From NCBI RefSeq assembly GCF_035222485.1, contig NC_085920.1, positions 4,960,001-5,024,000 on the forward strand: a DNA stretch of 64,000 bases. The letters are read 5' to 3'. The position numbers were made by a program, and so were the translations under genes. The stretch comes from Podospora pseudoanserina. Its lineage: Eukaryota > Ascomycota > Sordariomycetes > Sordariales > Podosporaceae. Shown in pieces: positions 24,221 to 35,103 of the stretch. Every line of letters begins with the position of its first letter. Position 1 is the first letter of the stretch. The notes beneath the pieces are model-generated. The model made no database searches. It worked only from the letters and a program-made list of their open reading frames with translations, and was not told where the DNA came from.

Positions 24221-25164
24221 GTTGAGGGAGTTGTCAACACCACGGACCGGCAACACCCGAGCAAAATACTTTGAAAGCCGGAGTGACGGTTCCCGAGGGC
24301 ATCCGGGGAGAGATGTAGAATGTTACCCTTGGGCAACGGTCAAGGAGGAGTTGTAGTTGTAGGAGAGGACCCGGTAGATGGGGCGGGCGCTTGCGTTGGT
24401 TAGGGAAGTGTCCCAGTGACACCGGTATCGCTTCTTCAGCCAAATCCGTATCGTATGATTGGGTATTGCCCTCGTCAAGATAAGAAGGCGTGTGGAATAC
24501 GTGGGGTAGCGTCCACGCTTACTTCACAAAAAGACTAGACACTGCCGAAGCTCTCGCGAGACCAAGTTGTGTTGTTTAGGAAGCAAAGGGTACGAGCATG
24601 TGAAGAGGGGAGAACTGTAGTTGAGCTCAGACGGTCTCGTGCTCAAACCGGCAGGTAGCCTGTTGCACAATAAAAAAAAGACGGTGTCCCGGCGACAAAA
24701 GTCGGGATTTCAGTGGAGAAAAGGACGAGAGGAATCAGGAACAGGGTCCTCCACCCACCAATCGCCGAATGGCCCGTGCTTGACCATGACGTAGCTGTCT
24801 GCAAGCGAGCAATGCTGTTTTTTGTTTCGAGCTCAGGCCATTTGGCAGAGCCCAATGATGCAATTCAGACCCGAGGGAATGGAAACTTGCTGCCAAGCGC
24901 CGACCGACAACCAGTGAGGTTAGGCTGGATTACATGATCTGGAGGATAAAAATAGTTGAGAGATCGGAGCGCTGTTGAACGTTTATCCAACCTGCACCCC
25001 AGATCATCACTTCTTTCAGAACCCCTGTCTTCATCCCGCTCACTGACATGACCACCCAACTCCCAAGGGTAATCTGCATGGAATGGCGATATTGTACATT
25101 TTATCTGTTGCAAAATACATCAATAGTACATGGCGTTATACATCCTTGATACGTGCCCATAATT
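24221..25164. other. Intergenic between choline kinase start and SCO1 stop
   Basis: About 940 bp between two minus-strand genes. It must carry the choline kinase promoter and the SCO1 3' end. No coding potential, RNA gene or repeat was recognised. Confidence 0.4.
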
Positions 25165-26141
25165 CTAGGCCTTCTTCAAGGGTCTCTTCCACTCCTTCAT
25201 ATGATCCACGATGATCTTGGCTGCTTGGTCGGGAGAGTGCTGTCTGCCGAGCGCCTCCACAAAGTCTCCCTCGGGGTCCATAAGGTAGAAGTAGATGCTG
25301 TGGTCGACCAGGTAATCCTGGCCTGGCTTGACTTCGGTCGGCGTGCTGAAATAAACCCGGTACGCCTTGCACATGGCCTTGATCTGGTCGTATGTGCCTG
25401 TCAGACCGATAAACTTGGGATGGAACTCGGCAAGATATTCCTTCAACTCCTTGGGACCGTCACGCGCGGGGTCGCATGTCACAAATACAGGTGCCAGCAC
25501 ACCAGGACGCTTCTCCTCTACCAGATCGAACATTCTCGCCATCTTGTCGAGCTCTTCGGGGCAGATATCCGGACAATGGGTAAATCCAAAGTAGACCTGG
25601 AACATAGCTTCAATCAGCATAAGGTCAAAGACTCAGAGGAACACGCCAGCACTTACAAGAGAGTAGCGCCCCTTCAAGTCCTCGTCCGTAACAGTGTTGC
25701 CATTCTGGTCAATCAAGCTGAACGGCCCGCCCACCTTGGGCCTTCCAACACCCTTGGTTGACTCTGCTATCCTCTTGCGCTGCATGCGCTCCTTCTCTTT
25801 CTCAAAGTAAAACAGGAGCCCGACGCCAGTCATGAGGAAGATAATACCAGCCTTCCATGAGAATGGCTACAGCCCCGCATATTAGCTTCCGTCCAAAACA
25901 CACAACGGACAGGACCGATGCATACCCCAGAACGATAGCGACTTTTTGCCTCCTCCACTGTCTTGAACTTGAATCTCCGTTGAACCAATGGCTGGTAGGT
26001 TTGTGTCTGTGGTTTCGGAAGGCAGGATGTCGTCGGTCTTCTGGCAGCCATGTTGCTAGCTGTGGACAGGGATCGTAGGCATTGTCGAATTGCCGCCCTC
26101 GGCAGGACGTTAATTGTGGCATGCATCGCTGGCTGTGACAT
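25165..26141 (-). CDS. SCO1: SCO1 copper chaperone for cytochrome c oxidase assembly
   Basis: Three exons (26141-25926, 25866-25657, 25596-25165) encode 285 residues. A basic mitochondrial presequence (about 1-60) is followed by a membrane segment (about 75-95), the SCO1/SenC thioredoxin-like domain (GPFSLIDQNG onward), the copper-binding CPDIC motif (Cys150, Cys154) and the distal His241 (LVDHSIYFY). SCO1 delivers copper to the CuA site of Cox2 on the intermembrane side of the inner mitochondrial membrane. Introns are 59 nt (GTATGC...TAG) and 60 nt (GTAAGT...CAG); the second falls just before VYFGFTHCPD. The ATG at 26141 is preferred over an upstream GTG-led extension. It lies divergent to SPP1 with 392 bp between starts. 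Confidence 0.94.
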
Positions 26142-26533
26142 TTTGGGTGGTTTTGCTGGAGGACCTTGGGGTGACACCGCAATTGTGCTGGGTGCGGATA
26201 AAAGCTCTTAGTCAAAGCTCCCATCCAGTCTGACACATGCCCCGCTAAGCCACTAGCACAGCCAATTGAACCCCAGCTGTCAACCAAAAATTCATCTATC
26301 GCATGCATCTCTTCCTCTGATATGCTTGTAAACATCTCACCTTCGAGATCATCCCTTTCTTTCTTCATCAATTGATTCTTCCAAATATGCTTCTCTATCT
26401 GTACATTTGACACTCTGAAAGATTACTCCATCGCATTCCATGTCTGTACAGGCACATTCAAGTGTGCCATGTATATTAAGTCACCAACAGAACAGCTGCG
26501 CCCCGGCTTGGTATCCCACAGGTGAAGTAAACG
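26142..26533. promoter_or_regulatory. Divergent promoter between SCO1 and SPP1
   Basis: The 392-bp region between two divergent start codons must contain both promoters. It is AT-richer than the genes. No single regulatory motif can be called with confidence. Confidence 0.4.
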
Positions 26534-28135
26534 ATGGCGTTCTCAACGTCTTTTTTCACCCTCGACCCAGAAGCTGCGACGGGCAATAGCAATCAGCCAT
26601 TACACTCAGACAGTCAAACCGCAATAAAAATGGAAAGGTCAAACAGTCCACAGACCGTACGGGAAGAGGAGCAACCCGCAGCAGATTTGCCCACTCTTTC
26701 TGCTAAAGCCAATTTTTCGTCCTCTGAAGAAACACAAACAAAGCACCCACCCCCCAGCAGTGAATACGGCTTTGATCAGGACTCGATTGCTGGCGACTCT
26801 ACGAAACCAACCACGACCAAGCCTCCAGTAAGCAGGAGGAAAAAGGGAACTGCAACCATCATCAAACCACCAAAAAGATCTCGCCCCGGCGGCAATACCA
26901 GCATGGGCCCAAAAAAGAAGGCAGGCAAAACCACCAAGAGCGTAGGATCCGGCGCCCCATCACTCAATGGAGATATCGGCAGCGACCTTGCTGGAGGAGC
27001 CAGCGAGTCTGACAGCGGGCCGTACTGCCTCTGTCGCGGACCTGATAACCACAGGTTCATGATAGCGTGTGATCGCTGTGAGGACTGGTTTCACGGCGAC
27101 TGTATCGGCATGGATAAGTGGACTGGCGAGAATCTCGTACAGAAATACATCTGTCCCAACTGCAGCGATCCCGCCCGGGGCTATGTCACCCGCTACAAAA
27201 AGATGTGCAGCTACTCAAGCTGCAAGAACGCCGCCCGGGTTGGCGACCCTGAGCGCCCATCCATATTCTGCTCAGACGACCACTGCCAAATGTGGTGGAA
27301 CGACCTCGTCTGCACCATTCCCAAAGCCCCAAGATCCAAATCCAGCAAACCTACCAGCATCCTAGACGACCTCACAAGAGAAGACTTCATATCCCTCCTC
27401 GACTCGCCTGTCATGGCTTCATACTACCAACAAGCACAACAACAGACCTCCTCCACCCTCTCCATCATCCCCGGCCAGGCAAACCTCTCCCTCCCCCCAG
27501 ACTTCTGGACCAACCCCCCACCCAACCTCCTCACCCCAGAACAAGAAGACTTCCTCTCCACCTCCCTCGCGAAACGACAAGAGTTAGGCGAGGAGATGCT
27601 CCTCTACAAGAAAATGCTCGAGCTCATCAACATCGCCATCGAGCGCAGAGACACCGCCATCTCGTCCCCTTCCACACCCTACAACAAAGACGTCTGCGGT
27701 TACGACGTTCGCCTGGATCACATTGGGACGCCGCACCAGTTTTCCCTCTTTCTCCAGACTGACTCGGCGGCTAAAATCTTCAAGAGTGGCAAGTTGGAGG
27801 ATATGGACGAGGAGGAACAGGCAAAGTGGCTCAAGGGGGAGGATGCGACGAGCGGGAATTACAAGGGGGGTATGTGCACGAGGAAGAAGTGCCCTCCGCA
27901 TAGACAGTGGAGGGATATACTGGTGAAATCCGTCAAGTATGATGTCAGGGAGCTGACGAGGAAAGCGAAGGAGAGGTTGGATGGGGAGCAGAGGGCGAGG
28001 AATGCGGCGGCGGGGAGGTGGTTTAGGAAGGGGATGTTTGAGGGGGATAAGGTGGAGGTTATTGGGGGGGCTATTGGGGAGGTGGTTGGTGGGCAGGTGG
28101 ATGGGGCGGGGGAGGATGTGAAGATGGAGGGATAG
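26534..28135 (+). CDS. SPP1: COMPASS (Set1C) PHD-finger subunit, SPP1/CFP1-like
   Basis: A single exon of 533 residues. A disordered, Lys/Pro-rich N-terminus with basic clusters (about 95-135) precedes a canonical PHD finger (about 164-212: YCLCRG, MIACDRCEDWFHGDC, YICPNC) and a second Cys/His-rich block (about 224-255: CSYSSCKNAARVGD, IFCSDDHCQMWW). The C-terminal half is helical with a further CxxxxC/H region (GMCTRKKCPPHRQW). This arrangement is that of Spp1/Cps40/CFP1, which binds H3K4 methyl marks and helps the Set1 methyltransferase complex in the nucleus. The fungal version lacks the CXXC DNA-binding domain of animal CFP1, and none is visible here. The last 350 bp are extremely G-rich on the coding strand while the middle is C-rich. 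Confidence 0.88.
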   Translation: MAFSTSFFTLDPEAATGNSNQPLHSDSQTAIKMERSNSPQTVREEEQPAADLPTLSAKANFSSSEETQTKHPPPSSEYGFDQDSIAGDSTKPTTTKPPVSRRKKGTATIIKPPKRSRPGGNTSMGPKKKAGKTTKSVGSGAPSLNGDIGSDLAGGASESDSGPYCLCRGPDNHRFMIACDRCEDWFHGDCIGMDKWTGENLVQKYICPNCSDPARGYVTRYKKMCSYSSCKNAARVGDPERPSIFCSDDHCQMWWNDLVCTIPKAPRSKSSKPTSILDDLTREDFISLLDSPVMASYYQQAQQQTSSTLSIIPGQANLSLPPDFWTNPPPNLLTPEQEDFLSTSLAKRQELGEEMLLYKKMLELINIAIERRDTAISSPSTPYNKDVCGYDVRLDHIGTPHQFSLFLQTDSAAKIFKSGKLEDMDEEEQAKWLKGEDATSGNYKGGMCTRKKCPPHRQWRDILVKSVKYDVRELTRKAKERLDGEQRARNAAAGRWFRKGMFEGDKVEVIGGAIGEVVGGQVDGAGEDVKMEG

Positions 28136-29825
28136 AGCGGCTTGGGTTGGGATGTTGGGATTGAAAAATGGATAAGGGAATGGCATGGTTCGAAACATTT
28201 TTAGTTTGGTTGGTAGCGGGTTTGATAGCAGCTTTAATATTCAGCTTTGTTCTTGCGATCTTGGTGGACCTGTGAACTGTGATTTTCCATATCTCCAGTC
28301 TGAGGTTTTGGATATGTTTGAATCAACAAGTAGTATTGGGCTACCAAAGCAGCCATCTTGAGGCTGTAACGCCGAGCGATAAGTATCTAGACAATGTTCT
28401 TTAGACCTATCTACCATGTTTCAACTTGGAGTATATCGATAATGATTCTACACATATTCAGAAACACACTTGGCGATTTCCTTTCTCAGTACTTTTTCAT
28501 GCCCTTGGCTTTCCGGCCACTTCCCTTGCACTCTTGCCACACCATCTGCTTCGTCCTGCCCCGTCCTGCCCCTTTTCCCGCCTCAAGAAGTTATTCATTG
28601 AACAACCCCTCCTCCGAACCATCGCAGTACGTAAGGGAATAATATTCTTCGTGGCAAAGTAAAACTTGCAGCCAGATCGCGGGGCAAAGTTCATCCCTTA
28701 ATTCAGAGCGCAAACCGAACCCTCTGAAGAATTGCTCCCTGCCCAAACCCCAACCCCTGCTATTTTTCCCTCCTAAGTTCCAAAGCAACCCTGCCTCTGC
28801 CAAGTTTTAAAACTCCAAAAACCCTTTGAAGAAACGATTGTTTCCCTCTCCCTTGTATACCCAAAACTCAAAATCGTCTGGAGAAAATTGTTTGATCAAA
28901 CACCTTTCCCAACTTTCCCCTTCCCAACTCCCATTGACGATATCCCGACCCCCTACTGATCCCCAAACACATAACCCTTTCCCTTCATAACCCTAGAGGC
29001 CCCCTGATACTGTCTCCTCCCTAAAGTCTCGCAGCAGCTGAACGGAGCATTCAGCTTCCCCACAAACAAAACCATAACCCGCATCGGTCTAATTCCGATC
29101 GGTTCCGCCCCTCCGATCGATGATCCTCTTGCAAGTGCCGGTATCCACACCCCTCCCCCATCATCCCCTCACTCAGCATTCCATCCCTTGAATCACCACC
29201 ACCCCTCCTCACCCATAACCACAATCCTTCCCTCCAATGCCGTGAGGTATGGACATACATACCGACGCGCCTCTCCTCCCACGTGTGTTACACAAGAATA
29301 GAAAAGTGAGAGAGAACGGACAATACCATCCCACGTGACAACGAACAATCCTTACGGGTTTTGACACGCACCACAAACAAAAACAGTTTTCCCGTTTAGG
29401 TAAAATGTACACAACATTCTGTAAAAGAAAAACAACTCCACTCATGCAGGAAAAGGTGGCAAGTAATAATGAATGACACACACTGAGAGAATTGACCCAA
29501 TGAGGTAAGAAACCAAATCGCCACACTTCAAACAATCCATTTTAAACACCAAGAAGGGGGAGGGGTGGGAAATATCTATACGAAATGAACGAAAGTCTGA
29601 AATAGAGCAAAACTTTTGTTACATATAAGAAAACCCTGAAATGAGTGTAATTTTCTTGAAAAAGAAAAAAAACCACAGGAGAATGTGTTGTGTGTGTAAA
29701 AAGTGTACATATATATGTGTGTCTGTGTGTGTCGTATTCATCATAAACTTTTTGTTTGTGTCATAAACCAGCCATTAGCAACCCACCCAATCCCATATGC
29801 CATCTGGGCCCTTCGAGGAGTGAGA
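28136..29825. other. 1.7-kb convergent intergenic region with GT microsatellite
   Basis: This region lies between the 3' ends of SPP1 (+) and the Ser/Pro-rich gene (-). It includes a GT/AT simple repeat (about 29684-29733) and long C-rich and A-rich patches. Short open frames have no recognisable content. Nothing else was seen. Confidence 0.4.
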
Positions 29826-31502
29826 TCAAGTAGACCCCCTCTTCCCACTCAAGAACCTCCCCCAGCTCATCACCTCCCCGCTCTTCTGCCTCCTCATCCA
29901 CGGCTTCCCTAGCTTCTCGTGATGATGCAGAGACTCAACAATACTCCCTACTGTCCCGGCCCTCCTCCTCCCCGTAGGAGCCGCCGCTTGAGGTGATGAT
30001 GTTGATTCGGGCTCTGGAGTACAGGTCAAAGGCGCACTCTCACTCGCACTCCTCCCCTTCCTGCTGTGTGGGACAAACCCCCTCATCAACCTCTTGGCAA
30101 AACTCCTCTTCTTCCTTCTCCCGGAGTCGGCACCTGCTGGGTCAATGTCCGAGTCTGAATCCGAGTCGTCCTCGTCAGAGTCGGAGTCGATTTCGAAGAC
30201 AGAAATATTTGGTGGTGGAGGCGGAGCTTGTCCTAACAGATCGGTGGGTTTGGGAAGGGGGGGTAAAGGACGGGTGTGCAAGTCTGAGAAGAATTTCTGA
30301 TTCGAGGCCGAGGTGCTGGGTGGGTGTAGCAGACTTGGGGTGGGAGGAATGTCGTCCGTTGGAGATCGAGAATGTGACTTTACCAAGTCCGCCAAGGTGG
30401 GTGATGAGCGAGTGGAAAACTTGGACAGTGAGAGTTTGCGAAGGTTAGCAATAGAAGGACGTTTGCTGATAGACTGCCTCCAGTTAGGAGGATCAGGAAG
30501 AGACTTGTCCAGAGGAGATATCGGTGGTGATGCTTCAAAGGTGGATGGCGGTGCTGGCATTTGATAGAGCAATGGGATCGAGGCTGTTGAGCTGGCTGCT
30601 GTGGAAGTGTACTGTGCCAGAGTCGGGGTCGTTGCGTTCGACGAGCCAGGCCGGCTGATCGGTGGCGAAATCTGAACATTGGATGAATGCATTCTGGTGT
30701 CGATGCTGGGCCGCCGGCTATCTGGTAGAGACGAACAAGGCGATGCCGTACCCGAACCAGGCTGTCGTGGAAGAGACGAAACGCGCAACGGAGAAACCGG
30801 AGGTCGTCGTTGAGGTGCTGCAAGAGGGAAAATTGAATAAGACGGTCTCGATGACACAGATTTTGCGGTAGGAGGCCGTGGTTGTTCCACGCAGAGTTCA
30901 ACAATGGGCCAAGGAAAAGCCTCGTTCTGGCTGTCGGAGCTAGATGCTCGGCCGCGCGTAGTTGGTCGATCTTCTTGAATCTTCACGGAGCACTGGGCAT
31001 ATCCTTGCCGCCTCGATCTGTCAGTGGGACTGATAGAACGGCAGTGCTCCGATCTATCCCGGCCGCGCCGTCCGAAATACCATAAGGGATCCCACAACCC
31101 GGGTCGAGTTCCTGGAATCCCATCCTGGTAGTCGTCGTCCGCCGAGACGACCGAGTCGTGATCTTCTATCATCCCTGGAACAGATCCATCAGATCCAAGG
31201 GAATCCCGACCTTCCAGAGGAGCATCGTGGGGGCAGATGTTGACAGAATCTGTGCGGGGCCGAGAGTAGTTCGCTGTCATCTGGGGCTTTGGAGCAGTGT
31301 GTAAAAGAGCGGCAAGCTCGGTGGTGTCCGCATGATAGTCCATCTTAGGCCGTCGTGCCACACGTGTGGAAAGTGATCTGAGGGTGTGCCGAGCAGAATT
31401 TGTAAGGGAGCGTGATGCTTTTAGAAACGGCTTGCGAAGGAGGCAAAACTTCGAGTTGGGGATAGCCTTGTAATCGAAGGAGTGGAGAAGGGGGCCAGCC
31501 AT
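29826..31502 (-). CDS. Ser/Pro-rich protein of unknown function
   Basis: One open exon of 558 residues from the ATG at 31502. I do not recognise the family. The protein is dominated by low-complexity Ser/Pro/Arg sequence, as in disordered signalling or cytoskeletal adaptor proteins. Visible features are a basic N-terminus (about 1-55), a polyproline stretch with PPPPPPNISVFEIDSD, an acidic Ser/Asp run (about 455-475: SDSDEDDSDSDSDID) and a basic conserved-looking tail (KKRSFAKRLMRGFVPHSRKG and EKLGKPWMRRQKSGEVMSWGRFLSG). The mix of clear strand-specific coding over 1.6 kb, absence of stops and an aromatic, non-repetitive C-terminus supports a real gene. A second ATG at MDYHADTTEL would drop the first 53 residues. 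Confidence 0.72.
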   Translation of the reverse strand: MAGPLLHSFDYKAIPNSKFCLLRKPFLKASRSLTNSARHTLRSLSTRVARRPKMDYHADTTELAALLHTAPKPQMTANYSRPRTDSVNICPHDAPLEGRDSLGSDGSVPGMIEDHDSVVSADDDYQDGIPGTRPGLWDPLWYFGRRGRDRSEHCRSISPTDRSRRQGYAQCSVKIQEDRPTTRGRASSSDSQNEAFPWPIVELCVEQPRPPTAKSVSSRPSYSIFPLAAPQRRPPVSPLRVSSLPRQPGSGTASPCSSLPDSRRPSIDTRMHSSNVQISPPISRPGSSNATTPTLAQYTSTAASSTASIPLLYQMPAPPSTFEASPPISPLDKSLPDPPNWRQSISKRPSIANLRKLSLSKFSTRSSPTLADLVKSHSRSPTDDIPPTPSLLHPPSTSASNQKFFSDLHTRPLPPLPKPTDLLGQAPPPPPNISVFEIDSDSDEDDSDSDSDIDPAGADSGRRKKRSFAKRLMRGFVPHSRKGRSASESAPLTCTPEPESTSSPQAAAPTGRRRAGTVGSIVESLHHHEKLGKPWMRRQKSGEVMSWGRFLSGKRGST

Positions 31503-33639
31503 ATATGGCAGGAATGAGCCAGAGATTCGGACTCAGCCTTGGTGAGCGCAGCCTCTGGGACGCCACACTCCCTGGAAAGAGCCCTAACATAAACAAAAGT
31601 GAGGGAGGAAAAGGGGGTGTGGTGACAAGGAATGAAGGGGTGAGGTCAACACAGCAATGCGGAGGTAAGGTATGATATATGGGATATGGACCCTTACTGC
31701 TTGGGCCCGAGCGGAATGCAACAGGCTCGCCTCCGCTTAGACGGCTGCCATCAGATGACGTATCGGGCTCCGGAGAGAGAGACAGGAGGAAAAGGGAAAG
31801 CAAGCAACGGCCCGCCAGCAAACACCACAAAACTTTGTGATGAAAGTTGCCGGGCCGAGGCTGATACACCGAGAAGATGGTCTCTTCTCGTCCGATTTGT
31901 TCGTCAGGATGAAGCCCTCACAAACGAATGGCTGGAGATATCACCTGTCCGGGTGATGTTTGTGTATGTGGACATGTCTTGTCCCAGCTCGACTCCATCA
32001 AACCACCAACGGAGAACTGTCTCGACGTATCCAGCAATTCTTGCCCCCGCTTCTACAGAGTCAGCATAAGAGACTGTAAAAACTTGGAAAGGCAGAGTGC
32101 CAGTGCCAGTGTCACGACTGGCCGAAGGACCGAGACATGGTGGCCAACCCGCGCATTGCCTCATTACGAAGCGGGTCGGATATGTGATCAGTCATTGCGC
32201 AAGCAGAGCCTAGCCCAGCTGCCGTTGCCGTTGACATGCCGCAAAAGGTAAATGCGCCTCGACTGCGAGACAGCTGTCGCCAATCGAAGCAGCATCGATA
32301 GGCCGCAGGCAAGTTTGGGACTGCCGTGGCCGTGGGCGGATGTCATCTTCGCGGAGGGATGGGGCCATAGTCTGTTTGCTGTTTGAGCGCGAACAACTCC
32401 TCTGTCAGAAATCATGGAAATGGTAACTGCGGGGGACGGAAGACAGTGAGAAAACGGAGACGGTCAGAAGCAAAGAAGAGCTGACAACTGTTGCTTCCAT
32501 TTACATGTTCCATTTTGTTGAGGGAGGCTGTCGTCGCCCGTTTGGAAAGGGAGCAACTTGAAGTTGGAAGAAACAATCATCCCCAGTTTAGACCCCACCT
32601 TTTCGCTCTCAACATCCAATCATTCCTTTTTTGCAGCTGCAACTTATATGTAAGCCTTGTGGGGTTTGTTTTCTTGGCCTGGGGTCGACTGCCGGGTAGC
32701 GGGTCCTATGCGCATCCACATCAACGTTGCCTTGTCTAGGCGTCCAACCTCATTCATGGGAGACGATCCATCACCGCATTCGACTGTCTGTGATAGTGGT
32801 GCGTTTGGAATCAAACAGAAAAAAAGTTTTTCCCCCCTCCCGTAACCATGCTCTTCCGACACGCTTGCGTCTCATGAAAACCTTCGATTTCGTTTCAAGA
32901 AAAGCAAACCAGAGACATGCAGCTCTAGTCTCTAGCCAATGACGACAACGCATTGTTGTGGACAAAATAATAGAAGCCGCTAGTTGAGAAACGGGTGCTG
33001 AAATATACTTATCATTGCCTTAAAGATAGGTATTGGGACTTGACTCATTGTAAATAAACCCCCAGGATAATTCGCGAGGTTTTCCAATGCGATTAGTCGG
33101 CATATTCGGCTTCTATGAAGTCTTGATTCTGTACCACAACCTTTATCATTCTGTCCACAATGTGACCGACCACAAGGGCTGCAGCAAGCAAAAAGCAAAA
33201 ATTGTCAAAAAACCTACCCGATCTCCAGTCGTGACATTGGAAAAGGGTGCATGTTGCATGCGTAAATCCCCAGATATGGCAACATAAATGCAGGACTGAC
33301 ACCTTGATGCAGGGGGAAAGGCCCCAAGATCGCAAAGGGGAAAAAAAAAAAAAAAGGAAAATGACCCAAGAGGAAGGAAAATGTGGCCAGCATGATGTGG
33401 CCAGCCCCGTCTGTGGCAAGTGTGTTTGAAAATCCCATCCCAAAATCCAAAAAATGCCATGCCAGAACCCTGAGCTGATCTGTGATACAATCCAGATCTT
33501 CCAACGCCAACATCCCATTTGCCCAAACCTAACCGTCATCAAACGCCATGGCTGCCCGCCCATGAAGCCTCCCAGTGAAAACACCCAAATTTCACCCTCA
33601 TTTCAGAGGATATTGTGTTATGTGTAATCGGTGCGCCCC
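31503..33639. other. 2.1-kb intergenic region between two minus-strand genes
   Basis: It should hold the promoter/leader of the Ser/Pro-rich gene and the 3' end of the PTH11-like gene. A poly-A run occurs near 33340. Several short open frames on both strands lack domains or splice logic. No RNA gene was recognised. Confidence 0.4.
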
Positions 33640-35103
33640 TCATTTGCTCGGTGCTGTCTTTTGAATGATCAGGAAATCCTCGTCGTCCTGCTCGGCAAGC
33701 GGTTCAGCGCTTGTGTTTGTCCATCGGATAATGCCGTGATAGTCGTCCTCCTCATCTCGTTCCACCACTGCCGCATTCTGTCTCTGCCAGTCCGCGAGTC
33801 CCCTGTATCTTGTGTTTCCTTCCCGGTCCCCCGGGGCGGTAGGTGGAGAAGCAGATCCCCTGCTGTAGCTGGGCGTGTGCGGCCGTCGTGGAAGCCACAA
33901 TGTTTTCGCACGGAGAGCAGGCGATGTTATTTGCTGGCCCACGCTGGCACGGACCTGAACCTCAATGTCCGGATAGAGATAGGGCCGATTGATCCCCATC
34001 GACTCGAACACATCCGGGAACCACACACGCGCGAGCGGCCACAGCGCTGGTATTGTTGCTGTAACAATTGCCAGGTTCACCTCGATGGTATTGGTCGTGT
34101 AGCCAATCGTGTAATGGCCATCGGCCGGTCTAAGATACCAGACGCGAATGACAGAGTAGAGACGTACGATGCTGATGCATGTGACACTGCAAACTGACAT
34201 TAACATCATTTCAAATGTCTTGGAGAGCGGTTTCTATCTTACGCGGCTCCCAAAGCAAAGACGGTGAGGAGTGCCGCACGTATCCTCCATCCAAGCCTCA
34301 GGTCCTTGAAGGCAACGAACGGAACCAGGAGCGTCAAGATATCGGTGACGATGTTTGTTGAGGCTAGCGCTACTGCAAATAGGCCCGAGTTGAAGCACTT
34401 TCCTGACCCAGCCGGCTTCGTCCACACATATTCCACAGGGGTGCAGTTGAAGATCGTCGCTGGGAGGAAGGCGCACACCTGTAGGATGTTGAACAGGATC
34501 AGAGCTCGACATGAGATGTGCACGAAGCGTTTGGTCCCGCCCAGCCTGAGGAGAAACAGCAACGCGGATATCTTGACCAAAGCAAGCAGAGGGCTGTAAA
34601 AAACGCGGTTGAGATAAGCGAAGAACAGACCCTGATTGGCAGGATGAGGGGGAATGTCGATGTCGTGAACGCCCCAATAGCCGGCTCGCATGTCTGGGTT
34701 CATCTATCAGGTGCCTGCCCGGACATTTCAAAAGACATGGCGGACTTACAGAGGGCTGCAAAAACACCCTGCGGAATTGCGAAGCCCTGCGTGAAATGCT
34801 TAGCATAGAGCTTCAACATAGACGCGGTAAATGTTATCGCTCACGGTGGCAACAAATATCAAATAGTCGTCTGCAAACCAATTAGTCGTGGACTGGCCAT
34901 TTCAAGATGAGTGAACACTCACCAAGTCCCAAACCCTGACAGAGACGCCGACTCCATACTCGTAAAACACAGGCCGTGATCGAAAGAAGCGGGAAGAATC
35001 CTAGGAGGAAGAGACCAAGAGTTTGTAGTCCGCTATAGGGGTAGGGGCCCACTGGGCTGACGGAATAACTCGTTGCTATTGTTGACTCGTTGGACTGTGA
35101 CAT
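33640..35103 (-). CDS. PTH11-like rhodopsin-fold integral membrane protein
   Basis: Five exons (35103-34923, 34870-34845, 34786-34750, 34693-34243, 34186-33640) give 413 residues with matching phases. Exons 2 and 3 are only 26 and 37 nt. The protein has seven hydrophobic segments: TLGLFLLGFFPLLSITACVLRVW at the start, the family-typical GLGLDDYLIF after TM1, FYSPLLALVKISALLFLLRL, ALILFNILQVCAFLPATIF, IFNCTPVEYVW, IVTDILTLLVPF and NLAIVTATIPALWPLARVWFP. The C-terminal cytoplasmic tail is polar. This is the fungal rhodopsin-like (PTH11/SAT4-related) class, very expanded in Pezizomycotina; one member is a surface-sensing receptor in rice blast. No CFEM domain is present, so a receptor role is only inferred. 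All four introns have GT-AG borders; the third ends at CAG just downstream of a CCTGATAG branch. Confidence 0.82.
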
